Source: Xanthobacteraceae bacterium (GTDB lineage Bacteria; Pseudomonadota; Alphaproteobacteria; Rhizobiales; Xanthobacteraceae). Taken from it: a stretch of 6,419 bases of DNA. Position numbers and translations under genes: made by a program. How positions within the stretch are numbered: position 1 is the first letter of the stretch; each line of letters starts with the position of its first letter. The notes under the pieces were generated by a model. The model worked only from the letters and a program-made list of their open reading frames with translations, made no database searches and was not told the origin of the DNA. Of the stretch, positions 1 to 6,252 are shown in pieces. The stretch is from positions 1-6,419 of the forward strand of contig JASHYD010001221.1 of the NCBI GenBank assembly GCA_030043175.1. The letters run 5' to 3'.

Positions 1-486
1 CACGCCGCTCGCTTCCGGACTGTGGCGCTCGGTGGTCACCACGGCCGTCACCGCGAAAGCCGCTGCCGAGCGCAGGATCGCGCCGAAATTGTGCGGGTCG
101 GTGATCTGATCGAGCACCATCAGGATGCCGCTGGTGGCGACGTCCTCAAGCTCGGGTGATTCCAGCGGATCGGCCTCGGCACAAAGGCCTTGGTGCACGG
201 CATTTGGTCCGGCATTCGCCGCAATGTCTTCAGGGCTCGCCAGCGTGGGCGCGATGGGACATCTGACTTTATCTTCGGTCAGCCGCCGCAGCGCGTTTTC
301 GGTTGCGAGCAGGCGATGGAAGCGGCGCTGCGGGTTCTCAAGCGCGGCCTTGACGGTGTGCCAGCCGTATAGAAGCGCAACGTCGCCGCGGTCGCGCGGA
401 GTGTGGCGGCGAGGCGTCGCCCGGGGCTTAGCGAAGCGACTGCCAGAATGGCTTCCGAACGGCGGCTTTCGGTCGCGGCGCCTCAT
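1..486 (-). CDS. rlmB: 23S rRNA (guanosine-2'-O-)-methyltransferase RlmB, C-terminal part cut by window edge
   Basis: SpoU/TrmH-family (SPOUT) enzyme. E. coli RlmB methylates the 2'-O of G2251 in the 23S rRNA P-loop, using S-adenosylmethionine in the cytoplasm. The first 162 residues are visible. A basic, Pro-rich leader (1-36) is followed by the SpoU substrate-binding domain, opening with LYGWHTVKAALENP (39-52) and running to about 112, with the family HQG at 98-100. The catalytic domain begins with SpoU motif 1, DQITDPHNFGAILRSAAA (126-143), whose Asn and Arg are conserved. The SAM-binding knot motifs lie beyond the left edge. The start is ATG at 486-484, with GGAG 10 nt upstream; translation upstream of it is not RlmB-like. 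The gene lies 131 bp downstream of the crotonase gene on the same strand, so it could share that transcript or have its own promoter. A hairpin and a 14-codon upstream ORF abut its start. Family identity is near certain; the exact guanosine is by homology. Confidence 0.93.
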   Translation of the reverse strand, partial: MRRRDRKPPFGSHSGSRFAKPRATPRRHTPRDRGDVALLYGWHTVKAALENPQRRFHRLLATENALRRLTEDKVRCPIAPTLASPEDIAANAGPNAVHQGLCAEADPLESPELEDVATSGILMVLDQITDPHNFGAILRSAAAFAVTAVVTTERHSPEASGV

Positions 487-501
487 CGGAGTGCCGCTCC
501 G
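487..501 (-). promoter_or_regulatory. hairpin covering the rlmB Shine-Dalgarno
   Basis: Immediately 5' of the rlmB ATG the minus strand reads CGGAG-CGGCA-CTCCG, a perfect 5-bp stem with a 5-nt loop that ends at the base before the start codon. The 5' arm contains GGAG, the only Shine-Dalgarno-like motif in the right place, so the folded form would hide it. A regulatory role is inference; 5-bp stems are common in GC-rich DNA. Confidence 0.3.
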
Positions 502-552
502 GGTTGATCTGAATTGCGCTCGCCCATGCGCGGGTTGTGTCACGTCGGCGAT

Positions 553-609
553 GGCTTGGCAATTTGTCCGGTCTCCACTTGACTATCGTCGCTGCCGGGT
601 TGCCAAGCC
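553..609. repeat. 10-bp perfect inverted repeat between crotonase gene and rlmB
   Basis: GGCTTGGCAA (553-562) and TTGCCAAGCC (600-609) are exact reverse complements separated by 37 bp, all within the gap between the crotonase stop codon and the rlmB start. As RNA it could form a 10-bp stem with a large loop just after the crotonase stop. There is no T-tract after either arm, so it is not a canonical intrinsic terminator. It may instead be a transcript 3' end, a processing site or a dyad operator. Confidence 0.45.
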
Positions 610-617
610 CGCCCACC

Positions 618-1370
618 TCACCGCTTGCGGCTGAAAAACGCCTCGAACGCCGCCTTCGCCTCGTCCGATTTGAGCCGCCGCTTGAAGATCTCCGATTCCT
701 CGTCGATCCGCCTCACGATCTCCGCGGCGGAGCCGCGGATCAGCCGCCGCGATGCGGCCACGGCTTCGGCGGGCAGCGCCGCGATCTGGCGTGCAGCTTT
801 CAGGGCCTCGGGCTCGACTTCGCCGGCCGGCACAACCTCGTTGACGAGGCCGAGGGCCTTGGCGTCGTCGGCGCCAAGCGGGCGGCCCATTACCAGAAGC
901 TCGAAGGCGCGCCGCGTACCCATAAGGCGCGGCATCAGCAGGCTCGAACCCGCTTCCGGCACCAGCCCGAGAATGGCGAACGGCGTCGAGAAGCGCGCAT
1001 CGATCGCCGCGACCACATAGTCGCAGTGCAGCAGCATGGTGGTGCCAATGCCGATCGCCACACCCTCCACGGCCGCAACCAGCGGCTTGCCGGCATGGGC
1101 TATGCGGTGCAGGAAGCGCATGGTCTGCGGCCGCAGCCCCTCCATGTGTTGAGCGGCATGCAGGAAATCGTTGAGGTCGGCGCCCGCTGTGAAGGCCTCC
1201 GGGCCACCGGTAATCACCACGCAGCGGATGCTCTTGCTGACGGCCGCGTTTTCCAGCGCTTCGGACAGCGTCTCGTACATCGCGTCGGTGAGCGCATTCC
1301 GCTTGTCCGGGCGGTTGAGCCGCAGAATCCGGATCGGCCCGTCGTCGGTGACGATCACATGGTCGGTCAT
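618..1370 (-). CDS. enoyl-CoA hydratase/isomerase family protein, active site resembling enoyl-CoA isomerase
   Basis: This 250-residue crotonase-fold protein is a typical length for the family. Visible marks are LNRPDKRNAL (18-27), the first oxyanion-hole segment AGADL (62-66), the second at GVAIGIGTTMLLHCD (103-117), and GLVPEAGSSLLMPRLMG (135-151). The two catalytic glutamates of rat mitochondrial hydratase (E144, E164) appear to be replaced by T111 and F131. A single acidic residue, E139, sits where delta3,delta2-enoyl-CoA isomerases (yeast Eci1 type) and PaaG-like proteins carry theirs. A double-bond isomerase is therefore more likely than a hydratase; this is inferred from motif alignment by eye. 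The ATG overlaps the stop of the upstream acyl-CoA dehydrogenase gene (ATGA) and follows AGGTG, so translation is probably coupled. Both products would act on CoA thioesters in the cytoplasm. Substrate is unknown. Confidence 0.9.
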   Translation of the reverse strand: MTDHVIVTDDGPIRILRLNRPDKRNALTDAMYETLSEALENAAVSKSIRCVVITGGPEAFTAGADLNDFLHAAQHMEGLRPQTMRFLHRIAHAGKPLVAAVEGVAIGIGTTMLLHCDYVVAAIDARFSTPFAILGLVPEAGSSLLMPRLMGTRRAFELLVMGRPLGADDAKALGLVNEVVPAGEVEPEALKAARQIAALPAEAVAASRRLIRGSAAEIVRRIDEESEIFKRRLKSDEAKAAFEAFFSRKR

Positions 1371-3196
1371 GACGCACCTATTCCGGTCTCGGCCATCAGT
1401 ACCACGCCGGCGCCTTCGGTGACGACGCGCGCGAGTGCCGGAGCCTGGACCGCGAGATTTTCCGCGAAAAACCGAGCGACGGCGATGCGGCCCGGCGCGT
1501 CCGCGCCGTCGCCTGCGGCCTCACCTTGGCGAGATGCCGCAAGCGCCTCATCGGCGAGCATGCAGCCACCGGCGGCGGACGCGAACAGGCGCAGATAGGT
1601 GGTCGCACCCGCAAGCACCGCATCGGGCCTGGCCGCGAACGCAGCGAGCACCCAATTCGTCGCCTGTGCCAGAGCCTCGGTCGCCTCTGCAAGGCGCTCG
1701 GCGGTCGCCCCGAACGCCGGATCATTCGCGGCCTTCACGGCGTCGACGGTTCGGCGCAACTCCTCGATATAGCCGCGCGCCACGGCGCCGCCGGCGAGCG
1801 GCACCTTGCGGGTGACAAGATCGATCGCTTGGATGCCATTGGTGCCCTCGTAGATCTGGGCGATGCGGGCGTCGCGATAATGCTGCGCGGCGCCGGTCTC
1901 CTCGATATAACCCGTACCGCCATGGACCTGGATGCCCAGCGAGGCCACCTCCGTCCCGATGTCGGTGGAGAACGCCTTCGCGACCGGCGTCAGCAATGTG
2001 GCGCGCTCATGGGCCGCCTTGCGTCCAGCCCCATCGGGAGCGCGGTGGGAGCGATCGAGCGCCACGGCGGTCGCAAAGCAGATGGCCCGCGCCGCCCGCG
2101 TGAGCGAGCGCATGGTAAGCAGCATACGCCGCACGTCTGCGTGGGCGATGATCGGCACGGAATCGGTCGGCGCTATGCCGGCCCAGCGAGCGCCCTCGCT
2201 CGCCTCACCTGGGTCGGGGCGCCCCTGGCGTCGTCCCAGTGCATAGGCGGTGGCCTGCTGGGTCGCGGTTTCGGCGATCGCCACGCCCTGGAGGCCGACC
2301 GCCAGCCGGGCCTCATTCATCATTGCAAACATCGCCGCCATGCCGCGGTTTTCCTCGCCGATCAAATAGCCGATGCAGCCGCCTTGATCGCCATAGACCA
2401 TGTGGCAAGTCGGCGAAGCGTGCAGCCCGAGCTTGTGCTCGATGCGGTTGGCGCGGAGATCGTTGCGGGTTCCGAGCCTGCCGTCGGGGCCGACCAGGAA
2501 TTTCGGGATCAGGAACAGCGACAGGCCCTTGATGCCGCCCGGCGCGCCGGCGATGCGGGCGAGCACGAAATGAATGATATTGTCGGTAAGGTCGTGCTCC
2601 CCATAGGTGATGAAGATCTTGCTGCCGGTGATGCGATAGCTGCCATCTTGGCCACGCTCGGCGCGGGTACGCAGCGCGCCCACGTCGGAGCCGGCCTGCG
2701 GCTCCGTCAGTTCCATGGTGCCCATCCACTGGCCAGAGACGAGCTTTGGCAGAAAAACCCTTTTCAGCTCGTCGGCCCCGAACGCCGCCAGCGCATCCGC
2801 CGCGGCCATGGTAAGCACCGGGCCGAGGCCGAACGCCATGGCGGCCGAGTTCCACATTTCGATGCAGGCGGCATTGACGGCACGCGGCAGGCCCTGGCCG
2901 CCCCATTCGGCGGGTGCGGCAACGCCGTTCCAACCGGCCGCCGCCCAGTTCCGGTAGGCTTCTTTCCAGCCGGCCGGCATCGTCACCTCGCCCTCGTGGA
3001 ACAACGCGCCGTCGCGGTCGCCCGGAGCGTTGAGCGGCGCGAGCACTTCGGAGGCGAAGCGGCCGGCTTCGCTCAGCACGGCGGCAAGATCATCGTCGCC
3101 AAGGTCCGGGTAAATCCCGTCTGCCCGCGCTTCGACGAACCCCGCTGCGTGCTTGAGGGTGAAGACGATATCCTCGACTGGCGCCCGGTAAGCCAT
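1367..3196 (-). CDS. acyl-CoA dehydrogenase, DmdC-like long form
   Basis: FAD-dependent oxidation of an acyl-CoA to the trans-2-enoyl-CoA, with electrons passed to ETF. At 609 residues it matches the roughly 600-residue bacterial group that includes 3-methylmercaptopropionyl-CoA dehydrogenase DmdC, rather than 380-residue classical enzymes. The order is: a short N-terminal cap starting MAYRAPVEDIVFTL; the helical N domain (about 34-155); the middle beta domain with MELTEPQAGSDVG (161-173) and GIKGLSLFLIPK (221-232); the C-terminal helical domain with GGTGYIEE (426-433) and IYEGTNGIQ (448-456), where E450 is the expected catalytic base; then an extra C-terminal domain (about 470-609). I chose ATG 3196 over the in-frame ATG at 3214 because GGAG lies 8 nt before it, the upstream ATG has no ribosome site, and relatives begin near MAYRAPV. 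It is the first gene of a pair with the crotonase gene. DMSP-derived substrates cannot be concluded, as many members act on other acyl-CoAs. Confidence 0.93.
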   Translation of the reverse strand: MAYRAPVEDIVFTLKHAAGFVEARADGIYPDLGDDDLAAVLSEAGRFASEVLAPLNAPGDRDGALFHEGEVTMPAGWKEAYRNWAAAGWNGVAAPAEWGGQGLPRAVNAACIEMWNSAAMAFGLGPVLTMAAADALAAFGADELKRVFLPKLVSGQWMGTMELTEPQAGSDVGALRTRAERGQDGSYRITGSKIFITYGEHDLTDNIIHFVLARIAGAPGGIKGLSLFLIPKFLVGPDGRLGTRNDLRANRIEHKLGLHASPTCHMVYGDQGGCIGYLIGEENRGMAAMFAMMNEARLAVGLQGVAIAETATQQATAYALGRRQGRPDPGEASEGARWAGIAPTDSVPIIAHADVRRMLLTMRSLTRAARAICFATAVALDRSHRAPDGAGRKAAHERATLLTPVAKAFSTDIGTEVASLGIQVHGGTGYIEETGAAQHYRDARIAQIYEGTNGIQAIDLVTRKVPLAGGAVARGYIEELRRTVDAVKAANDPAFGATAERLAEATEALAQATNWVLAAFAARPDAVLAGATTYLRLFASAAGGCMLADEALAASRQGEAAGDGADAPGRIAVARFFAENLAVQAPALARVVTEGAGVVLMAETGIGAS

Positions 3197-3295
3197 TGGT
3201 GTTCTCCGGACCATGCGTTACGCGTGGCCGTCTTCGCTTCCCGGTCCGGGCGCAGCAAAGGCTCATCGCAGCCGCGCCGCGAAGGCGGCGCGCGC

Positions 3296-3323
3296 ACTGT
3301 AGTCCCACAACCATATAGGTCAA
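3296..3323 (-). promoter_or_regulatory. possible sigma70-type promoter for the acyl-CoA dehydrogenase operon
   Basis: On the minus strand TTGACC (3323-3318) is followed after 16 bp by TACAGT (3301-3296). The -35 matches five of six consensus bases and the -10 four of six. It would give a leader of roughly 90 nt that starts next to the GC hairpin at 3273-3292. This is pattern matching only. Confidence 0.3.
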
Positions 3324-3523
3324 ATCGCGGCGTGGCTGGATTGGACCGGGAGGTTGACAATGCTTCGCCGGACAATGCGCGAGCCAATTGCCGAGAATCG
3401 GCTGCAAGCGCCCCGCGGCGGTCGGATAGACAACCGCGTCCCTCCCACGGCTTTGCAACCGTTGCTGAGGTCGCGGGATTGACATCGTTCCACACGTGAG
3501 GCCGCACAAAGGCCGCCCGGCGA

Positions 3524-3552
3524 TTGATCTGGCCCGCTTGCGCAAGTATGGT
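3524..3552 (+). promoter_or_regulatory. probable promoter of tRNA-Gln
   Basis: TTGATC (3524-3529), a 17-bp spacer and TATGGT (3547-3552) make a good sigma70-like pair. The expected start is around 3559, only a few bases before the mature tRNA 5' end at 3566, as is common for single tRNA genes. The direction and distance fit the tRNA. Confidence 0.5.
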
Positions 3553-3565
3553 CCGGCGCGCGCCT

Positions 3566-3640
3566 TGGGGCGTAGCCAAGTGGTAAGGCAGCGGATTTTG
3601 ATTCCGCCATTCCCAGGTTCGAATCCTGGCGCCCCAGCCA
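3566..3640 (+). tRNA. tRNA-Gln (anticodon UUG)
   Basis: A full cloverleaf can be drawn. Acceptor TGGGGCG (3566-3572) pairs with CGCCCCA (3630-3636). The D arm is GCC-AAGTGGTAA-GGC (3575-3589). The anticodon stem GCGGA/TCCGC (3591-3595, 3603-3607) closes the loop TTTTGAT, with anticodon TTG at 3598-3600, reading CAA glutamine codons. The T arm is CCAGG-TTCGAAT-CCTGG (3613-3629). Discriminator G and an encoded CCA (3638-3640) complete it. It is intact even though a tyrosine recombinase gene lies 23 bp past its 3' end, which fits an element that restores the tRNA on integration. Confidence 0.97.
3613..3640 (+). other. probable att site (chromosome-island junction) in the tRNA-Gln 3' end
   Basis: The T arm and 3' acceptor strand of the tRNA are the usual crossover target of tRNA-specific tyrosine recombinases, and such a gene lies directly downstream, pointing back at the tRNA. 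Base composition and gene type change at this point: high-GC core metabolism to the left, integrase and AT-richer unknown genes to the right. I found no second copy of the tRNA end elsewhere in the window, so the other att site would lie beyond 6419. The exact core boundaries are not determinable here. Confidence 0.65.
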
Positions 3641-3663
3641 ATCAAGGTACTGAAATATAAGTC

Positions 3664-5055
3664 TTATTTTGCTGAGCGGCCCGATCCGATTTCGTCATTC
3701 CGAAATTCTGTAGGCGCTTCATTCCGAAATTCTGTTCCTTGAGCGTTCGATAAGCTCGCAATCCGGTGCGCATGCCGCTTCCGCGTTGCCGCGAGGGCCC
3801 GTTCCATCGTTCGCTTGGCGTACCCTTCATAGGCGCGGCTCTTGTGTGCCGAGAGAGCGCGGCCTTGACCATCCGTGAGCTCAGCTTCCTCGAGTTCGGT
3901 CATCCCACCATGCCGACAGGCATCGAGCGTAAATGTCGGCGGCAGTCTCGCCTCATCACGCAAGCGACGAACCAACTTGGCCATGCCACTCTCCGAATAA
4001 AGCTTGGTCGGTTTTGGCTGACCGCGTTCGGTCTTGTGCCTTGTTTCATGGAGGATCATCGGGATCCTCCGACGCGGCACCTTGGCGAGCACTTCCTCGG
4101 CATCGCCGTAAAACAGCGTGCCGTCTCCATCCTGCAACGGGTGAAGGACAACCGCGCCAGTCTTGTGGTGAAAGATTCTGATCGCCTTGGGTGCGTCGCG
4201 TCCCCGATAATCCGTCCATCGAATGCAGCCGCCCAAAACGTTCTCGGGACGCTGCAGCCATTCGAAGCAGATGACCGCAGCTGCCGCTGCTTCAGGGTAT
4301 CCGGCCCTGATCGCCGTCTTGGCGAAAGTGTAAACCTCGTCGCGGGTTGCAGCTGGTTTGACCGCTTTGGTGCGTCGGTTTTTTGTCACGCCGCGCCAGG
4401 GGTTCGGGACATCGCGGTTGAAAACCTCAGGATAGAGGCGGTGCACAACGCTCCACGCGCGTGCGCATAAGCCGACCACCTTTTCGCCTTGACGCGGCCG
4501 CTGCCCACGAGGGCCGGCAGTGATCCGCTCGTAGATCCTGTCTGCAGAAACGGGAGTGATCGCCTTGACCTGCCGCTGACCCACCCGATCGCCCTTCTTG
4601 GTGACCAAGTCCGTAACCAGCGACATCGTCCGCTCGTAATCGCGACGCGAGCGCTGCGAGACTTTCTCGAGATAGGCTTTTGTTTGCTTATATTCGCGGA
4701 ACAGCCAGTCAACCGTAGCAAATCGCACCAGCCCCTCGATAGGCTCGCCGGATCGCTCGCGTCTCCATTCATCGAATAGCCCGTTGAGTATGGCCGCGCG
4801 ACCACCGTTGCCATCCTGACCGCAGGCAGCAGCATAATCGGCGCCCAACGGTTCGCTTGGAATCGAACAACCCAACCTGCGATAGTAGCCGGTCAGATCC
4901 CAATAGAATGCGACGGCGCCGCTCGCCAGCTTCTTGACGCGAACGAACCGAGGCAGAGGGCGTGTCACGCTCACAGATCCTCGGTGACGTCCCGGACCCG
5001 CTGCAAGTCGGGCGGCAAGATCGCCTGATATGGCAACCTTGGCTCGGTTGGTCAC
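3664..5055 (-). CDS. int: tyrosine recombinase/integrase of a tRNA-Gln-associated island
   Basis: This 463-residue phage-type integrase catalyses site-specific integration and excision by a phosphotyrosine mechanism. A basic N-terminal part (1-110) is probably arm-binding. A SAM-like core-binding domain (about 112-222) comes before the catalytic domain (about 235-425). Catalytic residues by motif are R269 in LQRPENV, K298 in HHKTG, R381 in LDACRHGG, H404 in LSAHKS and Y412 in YEGYAK. Aspartate (D378) occupies the usual first His of HxxR. The start is GTG (5055-5053) with GGAG 8 nt upstream; the ATG just upstream (minus strand, 5070-5068) is in another frame and hits a stop at once. Beyond Y412 is a 51-residue basic tail containing an 8-residue repeat, TEFRNEAP/TEFRNDEI, encoded by the 17-bp direct repeat. 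The gene converges on tRNA-Gln, 23 bp away, and diverges from the 299-residue gene. No excisionase is seen. All catalytic residues are present, so it is probably functional. Confidence 0.92.
   Translation of the reverse strand: MTNRAKVAISGDLAARLAAGPGRHRGSVSVTRPLPRFVRVKKLASGAVAFYWDLTGYYRRLGCSIPSEPLGADYAAACGQDGNGGRAAILNGLFDEWRRERSGEPIEGLVRFATVDWLFREYKQTKAYLEKVSQRSRRDYERTMSLVTDLVTKKGDRVGQRQVKAITPVSADRIYERITAGPRGQRPRQGEKVVGLCARAWSVVHRLYPEVFNRDVPNPWRGVTKNRRTKAVKPAATRDEVYTFAKTAIRAGYPEAAAAAVICFEWLQRPENVLGGCIRWTDYRGRDAPKAIRIFHHKTGAVVLHPLQDGDGTLFYGDAEEVLAKVPRRRIPMILHETRHKTERGQPKPTKLYSESGMAKLVRRLRDEARLPPTFTLDACRHGGMTELEEAELTDGQGRALSAHKSRAYEGYAKRTMERALAATRKRHAHRIASLSNAQGTEFRNEAPTEFRNDEIGSGRSAK
3695..3735. 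repeat. two 17-bp direct repeats in the integrase 3' end
   Basis: TCATTCCGAAATTCTGT occurs exactly at 3695-3711 and 3719-3735, a 24-bp period, and the flanking bases differ. Because 24 is a multiple of three, it adds an 8-residue repeat to the integrase tail without breaking frame. The copies lie about 55-95 bp from the tRNA 3' end, where arm-type integrase or excisionase sites often sit in integrated elements. Binding is inference. Confidence 0.7.
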
Positions 5056-5121
5056 AACAGATGCTCCATCGAATAGAAGTGGAAGGAATGGTTCCTCGCG
5101 CTACTTCGGTCAAGCAACGAG

Positions 5122-6021
5122 ATGAAGTACGTGGCTTTACAAGGCCTCGGTGAGGGCATGGTTGCTTTGATAGAGCGCAATCGAGCGTCCAAAGTTGGCT
5201 TTATGTTCGATTGGCTTTATTTAGCAAGGCTATTCAGCCTAGGGTATTATGATATAATATTGTCACCTCAAATGGAGGGGCTGGGTGATTTGTCAACGGC
5301 GTTCGATGCTGTAATCTCGGATACGAGAGCAAGACAGGATCTGTTCAAGGTGGACGCACTAACGAAATTTCACCTTACTGGCGATCCATCAGGGTCTCAG
5401 TATCAGCTGAATTTGAATATTTGGAGTATTGCGATTACGCCAGGTAATCGGCTCGACTGGCGGTTCGTGGACGCAATGAATACGTGGGTTGAATGCTTCA
5501 GACTCTCTTCTGGACACCGAGATTTAGCAGTCAAATACTCGAGCGCGTTTGACAGATTAGTGCGGGAGTCCGAGTTTGGCCAACACCGCTTCGATCCATT
5601 TTCCGAAATTGTTGTGGTTGCGACGCGGAACCTACCAGCAGAAATGCGTAAGCGGAAGATCGCGTACGATGAGTGGGTGAAGACGACGACTCGGTACGAC
5701 TTGATCGGCGCGTCTGCACTCGCGATGATGATAATGCAGGAGGTAAGATCGGTAGTCGCGTCAGATTTAGAACTGGGCCTGCTGCGAGTTGATGAAGGAA
5801 TCGGGGCGGCCTCTTCCAAGCTGCGGAGCCAGCCAGAGTATCGCCGATTTGCAGAGATTTTAGATAGATGGCGTGCTCATTCTGTGAGAATATTTCAAAC
5901 TGTGGGTAAACGATCATCGATATATCTGGAGAATATCGGGATTGACGATGGGGCCGGTGGAGCGATCAGTGACACAGCTATAGGCGAGCGGAACGCAGGC
6001 TATGGACGATTAGATCGATAA
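5122..6021 (+). CDS. hypothetical protein, 299 residues, island cargo
   Basis: I do not recognise this family. The product appears soluble: no signal peptide and no clear membrane helix, only hydrophobic patches at about 27-48 (aromatic-rich, FMFDWLYLARLF) and 194-206 (ASALAMMIM). Residues 172-192 and 233-265 are charged and look helical. Aromatic residues are frequent, and the tail (275-299) is Gly-rich and probably disordered. No nuclease, ATPase, helix-turn-helix or transferase motif stands out. Base composition is visibly AT-richer than the chromosomal genes, which supports recent acquisition. The start is uncertain: ATG 5122 is the first possible start after an in-frame stop at 5074 but lacks a good ribosome site, while in-frame ATG 5158 (M13) has GAGGG too close to it. 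The gene is divergent from the integrase gene across 66 bp. Such positions often carry accessory or defence genes, but nothing in the sequence fixes a function. Confidence 0.75.
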   Translation: MKYVALQGLGEGMVALIERNRASKVGFMFDWLYLARLFSLGYYDIILSPQMEGLGDLSTAFDAVISDTRARQDLFKVDALTKFHLTGDPSGSQYQLNLNIWSIAITPGNRLDWRFVDAMNTWVECFRLSSGHRDLAVKYSSAFDRLVRESEFGQHRFDPFSEIVVVATRNLPAEMRKRKIAYDEWVKTTTRYDLIGASALAMMIMQEVRSVVASDLELGLLRVDEGIGAASSKLRSQPEYRRFAEILDRWRAHSVRIFQTVGKRSSIYLENIGIDDGAGGAISDTAIGERNAGYGRLDR

Positions 6022-6252
6022 AGCATGTAGATGAACGATTCCTTTGCGCAACCGACTTTTAAGATTGAGCGGCTTACGTCCCTAAAATGGCCTAGGCAAT
6101 CGGTGTCTGGACCAGTGATCGGCGTTTGGGGGCCACCCGCCAAAAGCGAGCCGAGCCCAACGTGCCGTTGATCCCCATCACAATTGACAAAGGCGATTGC
6201 TAAGAGTCGGGCTTTTCAACCTAGCGCAACTCCGTGATATAATTCATATAAT
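6022..6252. other. convergent intergenic region with imperfect dyad
   Basis: No gene is supported here. The gap separates the plus-strand 299-residue gene from the end of the minus-strand gene at the right edge, so terminators would be expected. An imperfect inverted repeat, GATCGGCGTTTGGG (6117-6130) against CCCAACGTGCCGTTGATC (6156-6173), could form a bulged stem; a smaller stem, TTGGGGG/CCGCCAA with one mismatch, lies just inside. Neither has a T-tract. The AT-rich end (6236-6252) carries ATATAAT twice, 9 bp apart, without matching -35 boxes. Confidence 0.35.

Larger units (their letters stand above)
3197..3565. other. gene-free region between acyl-CoA dehydrogenase and tRNA-Gln
   Basis: No convincing gene is seen in these 369 bp; the ORFs crossing it have no protein-like features. 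It holds the leader of the minus-strand acyl-CoA dehydrogenase gene and the upstream region of the plus-strand tRNA. A strong GC hairpin lies at 3273-3292: an 8-bp stem, CGCGCCGC paired with GCGGCGCG, around a 4-nt loop. It lies in the dehydrogenase leader and has no T-tract on either strand. Isolated TTGACA hexamers at 3353 and at about 3479 (plus strand) have no good -10 partner. Confidence 0.6.

Noticed and set aside
537..1598. Long plus-strand ORF opposite the crotonase and dehydrogenase genes
   Set aside because: It is antisense to two well-supported genes, is rich in Arg, His and Gly as expected of a GC-rich shadow frame, and has no recognisable motif.
1526..3499. 657-codon plus-strand ORF
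   Set aside because: It is the antisense shadow of the acyl-CoA dehydrogenase gene, created by high GC and few stops; no domain is visible and its end runs through noncoding DNA.
3073..3645. Minus-strand ORFs across tRNA-Gln (190, 183 and 96 codons)
   Set aside because: They translate the antisense of the tRNA (the familiar GFEPG pattern) and the spacer, then run into the dehydrogenase start in another frame.
5088..5153. 21-codon plus-strand ORF preceded by GGAAGG
   Set aside because: The purine run is only 2 nt from the ATG, the peptide has no feature, and it overlaps the better 299-residue frame; a leader peptide cannot be excluded.
6117..6173. Intrinsic terminator between the convergent genes
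   Set aside because: The stem is bulged and has no T-tract on either strand, so I only describe it as an imperfect dyad.
6184..6252. Promoter built from TTGACA at 6184 and TATAAT at 6238 or 6247
   Set aside because: The spacing is far from 16-18 bp for either pair, and a plus-strand start here would run antisense into the right-edge gene.
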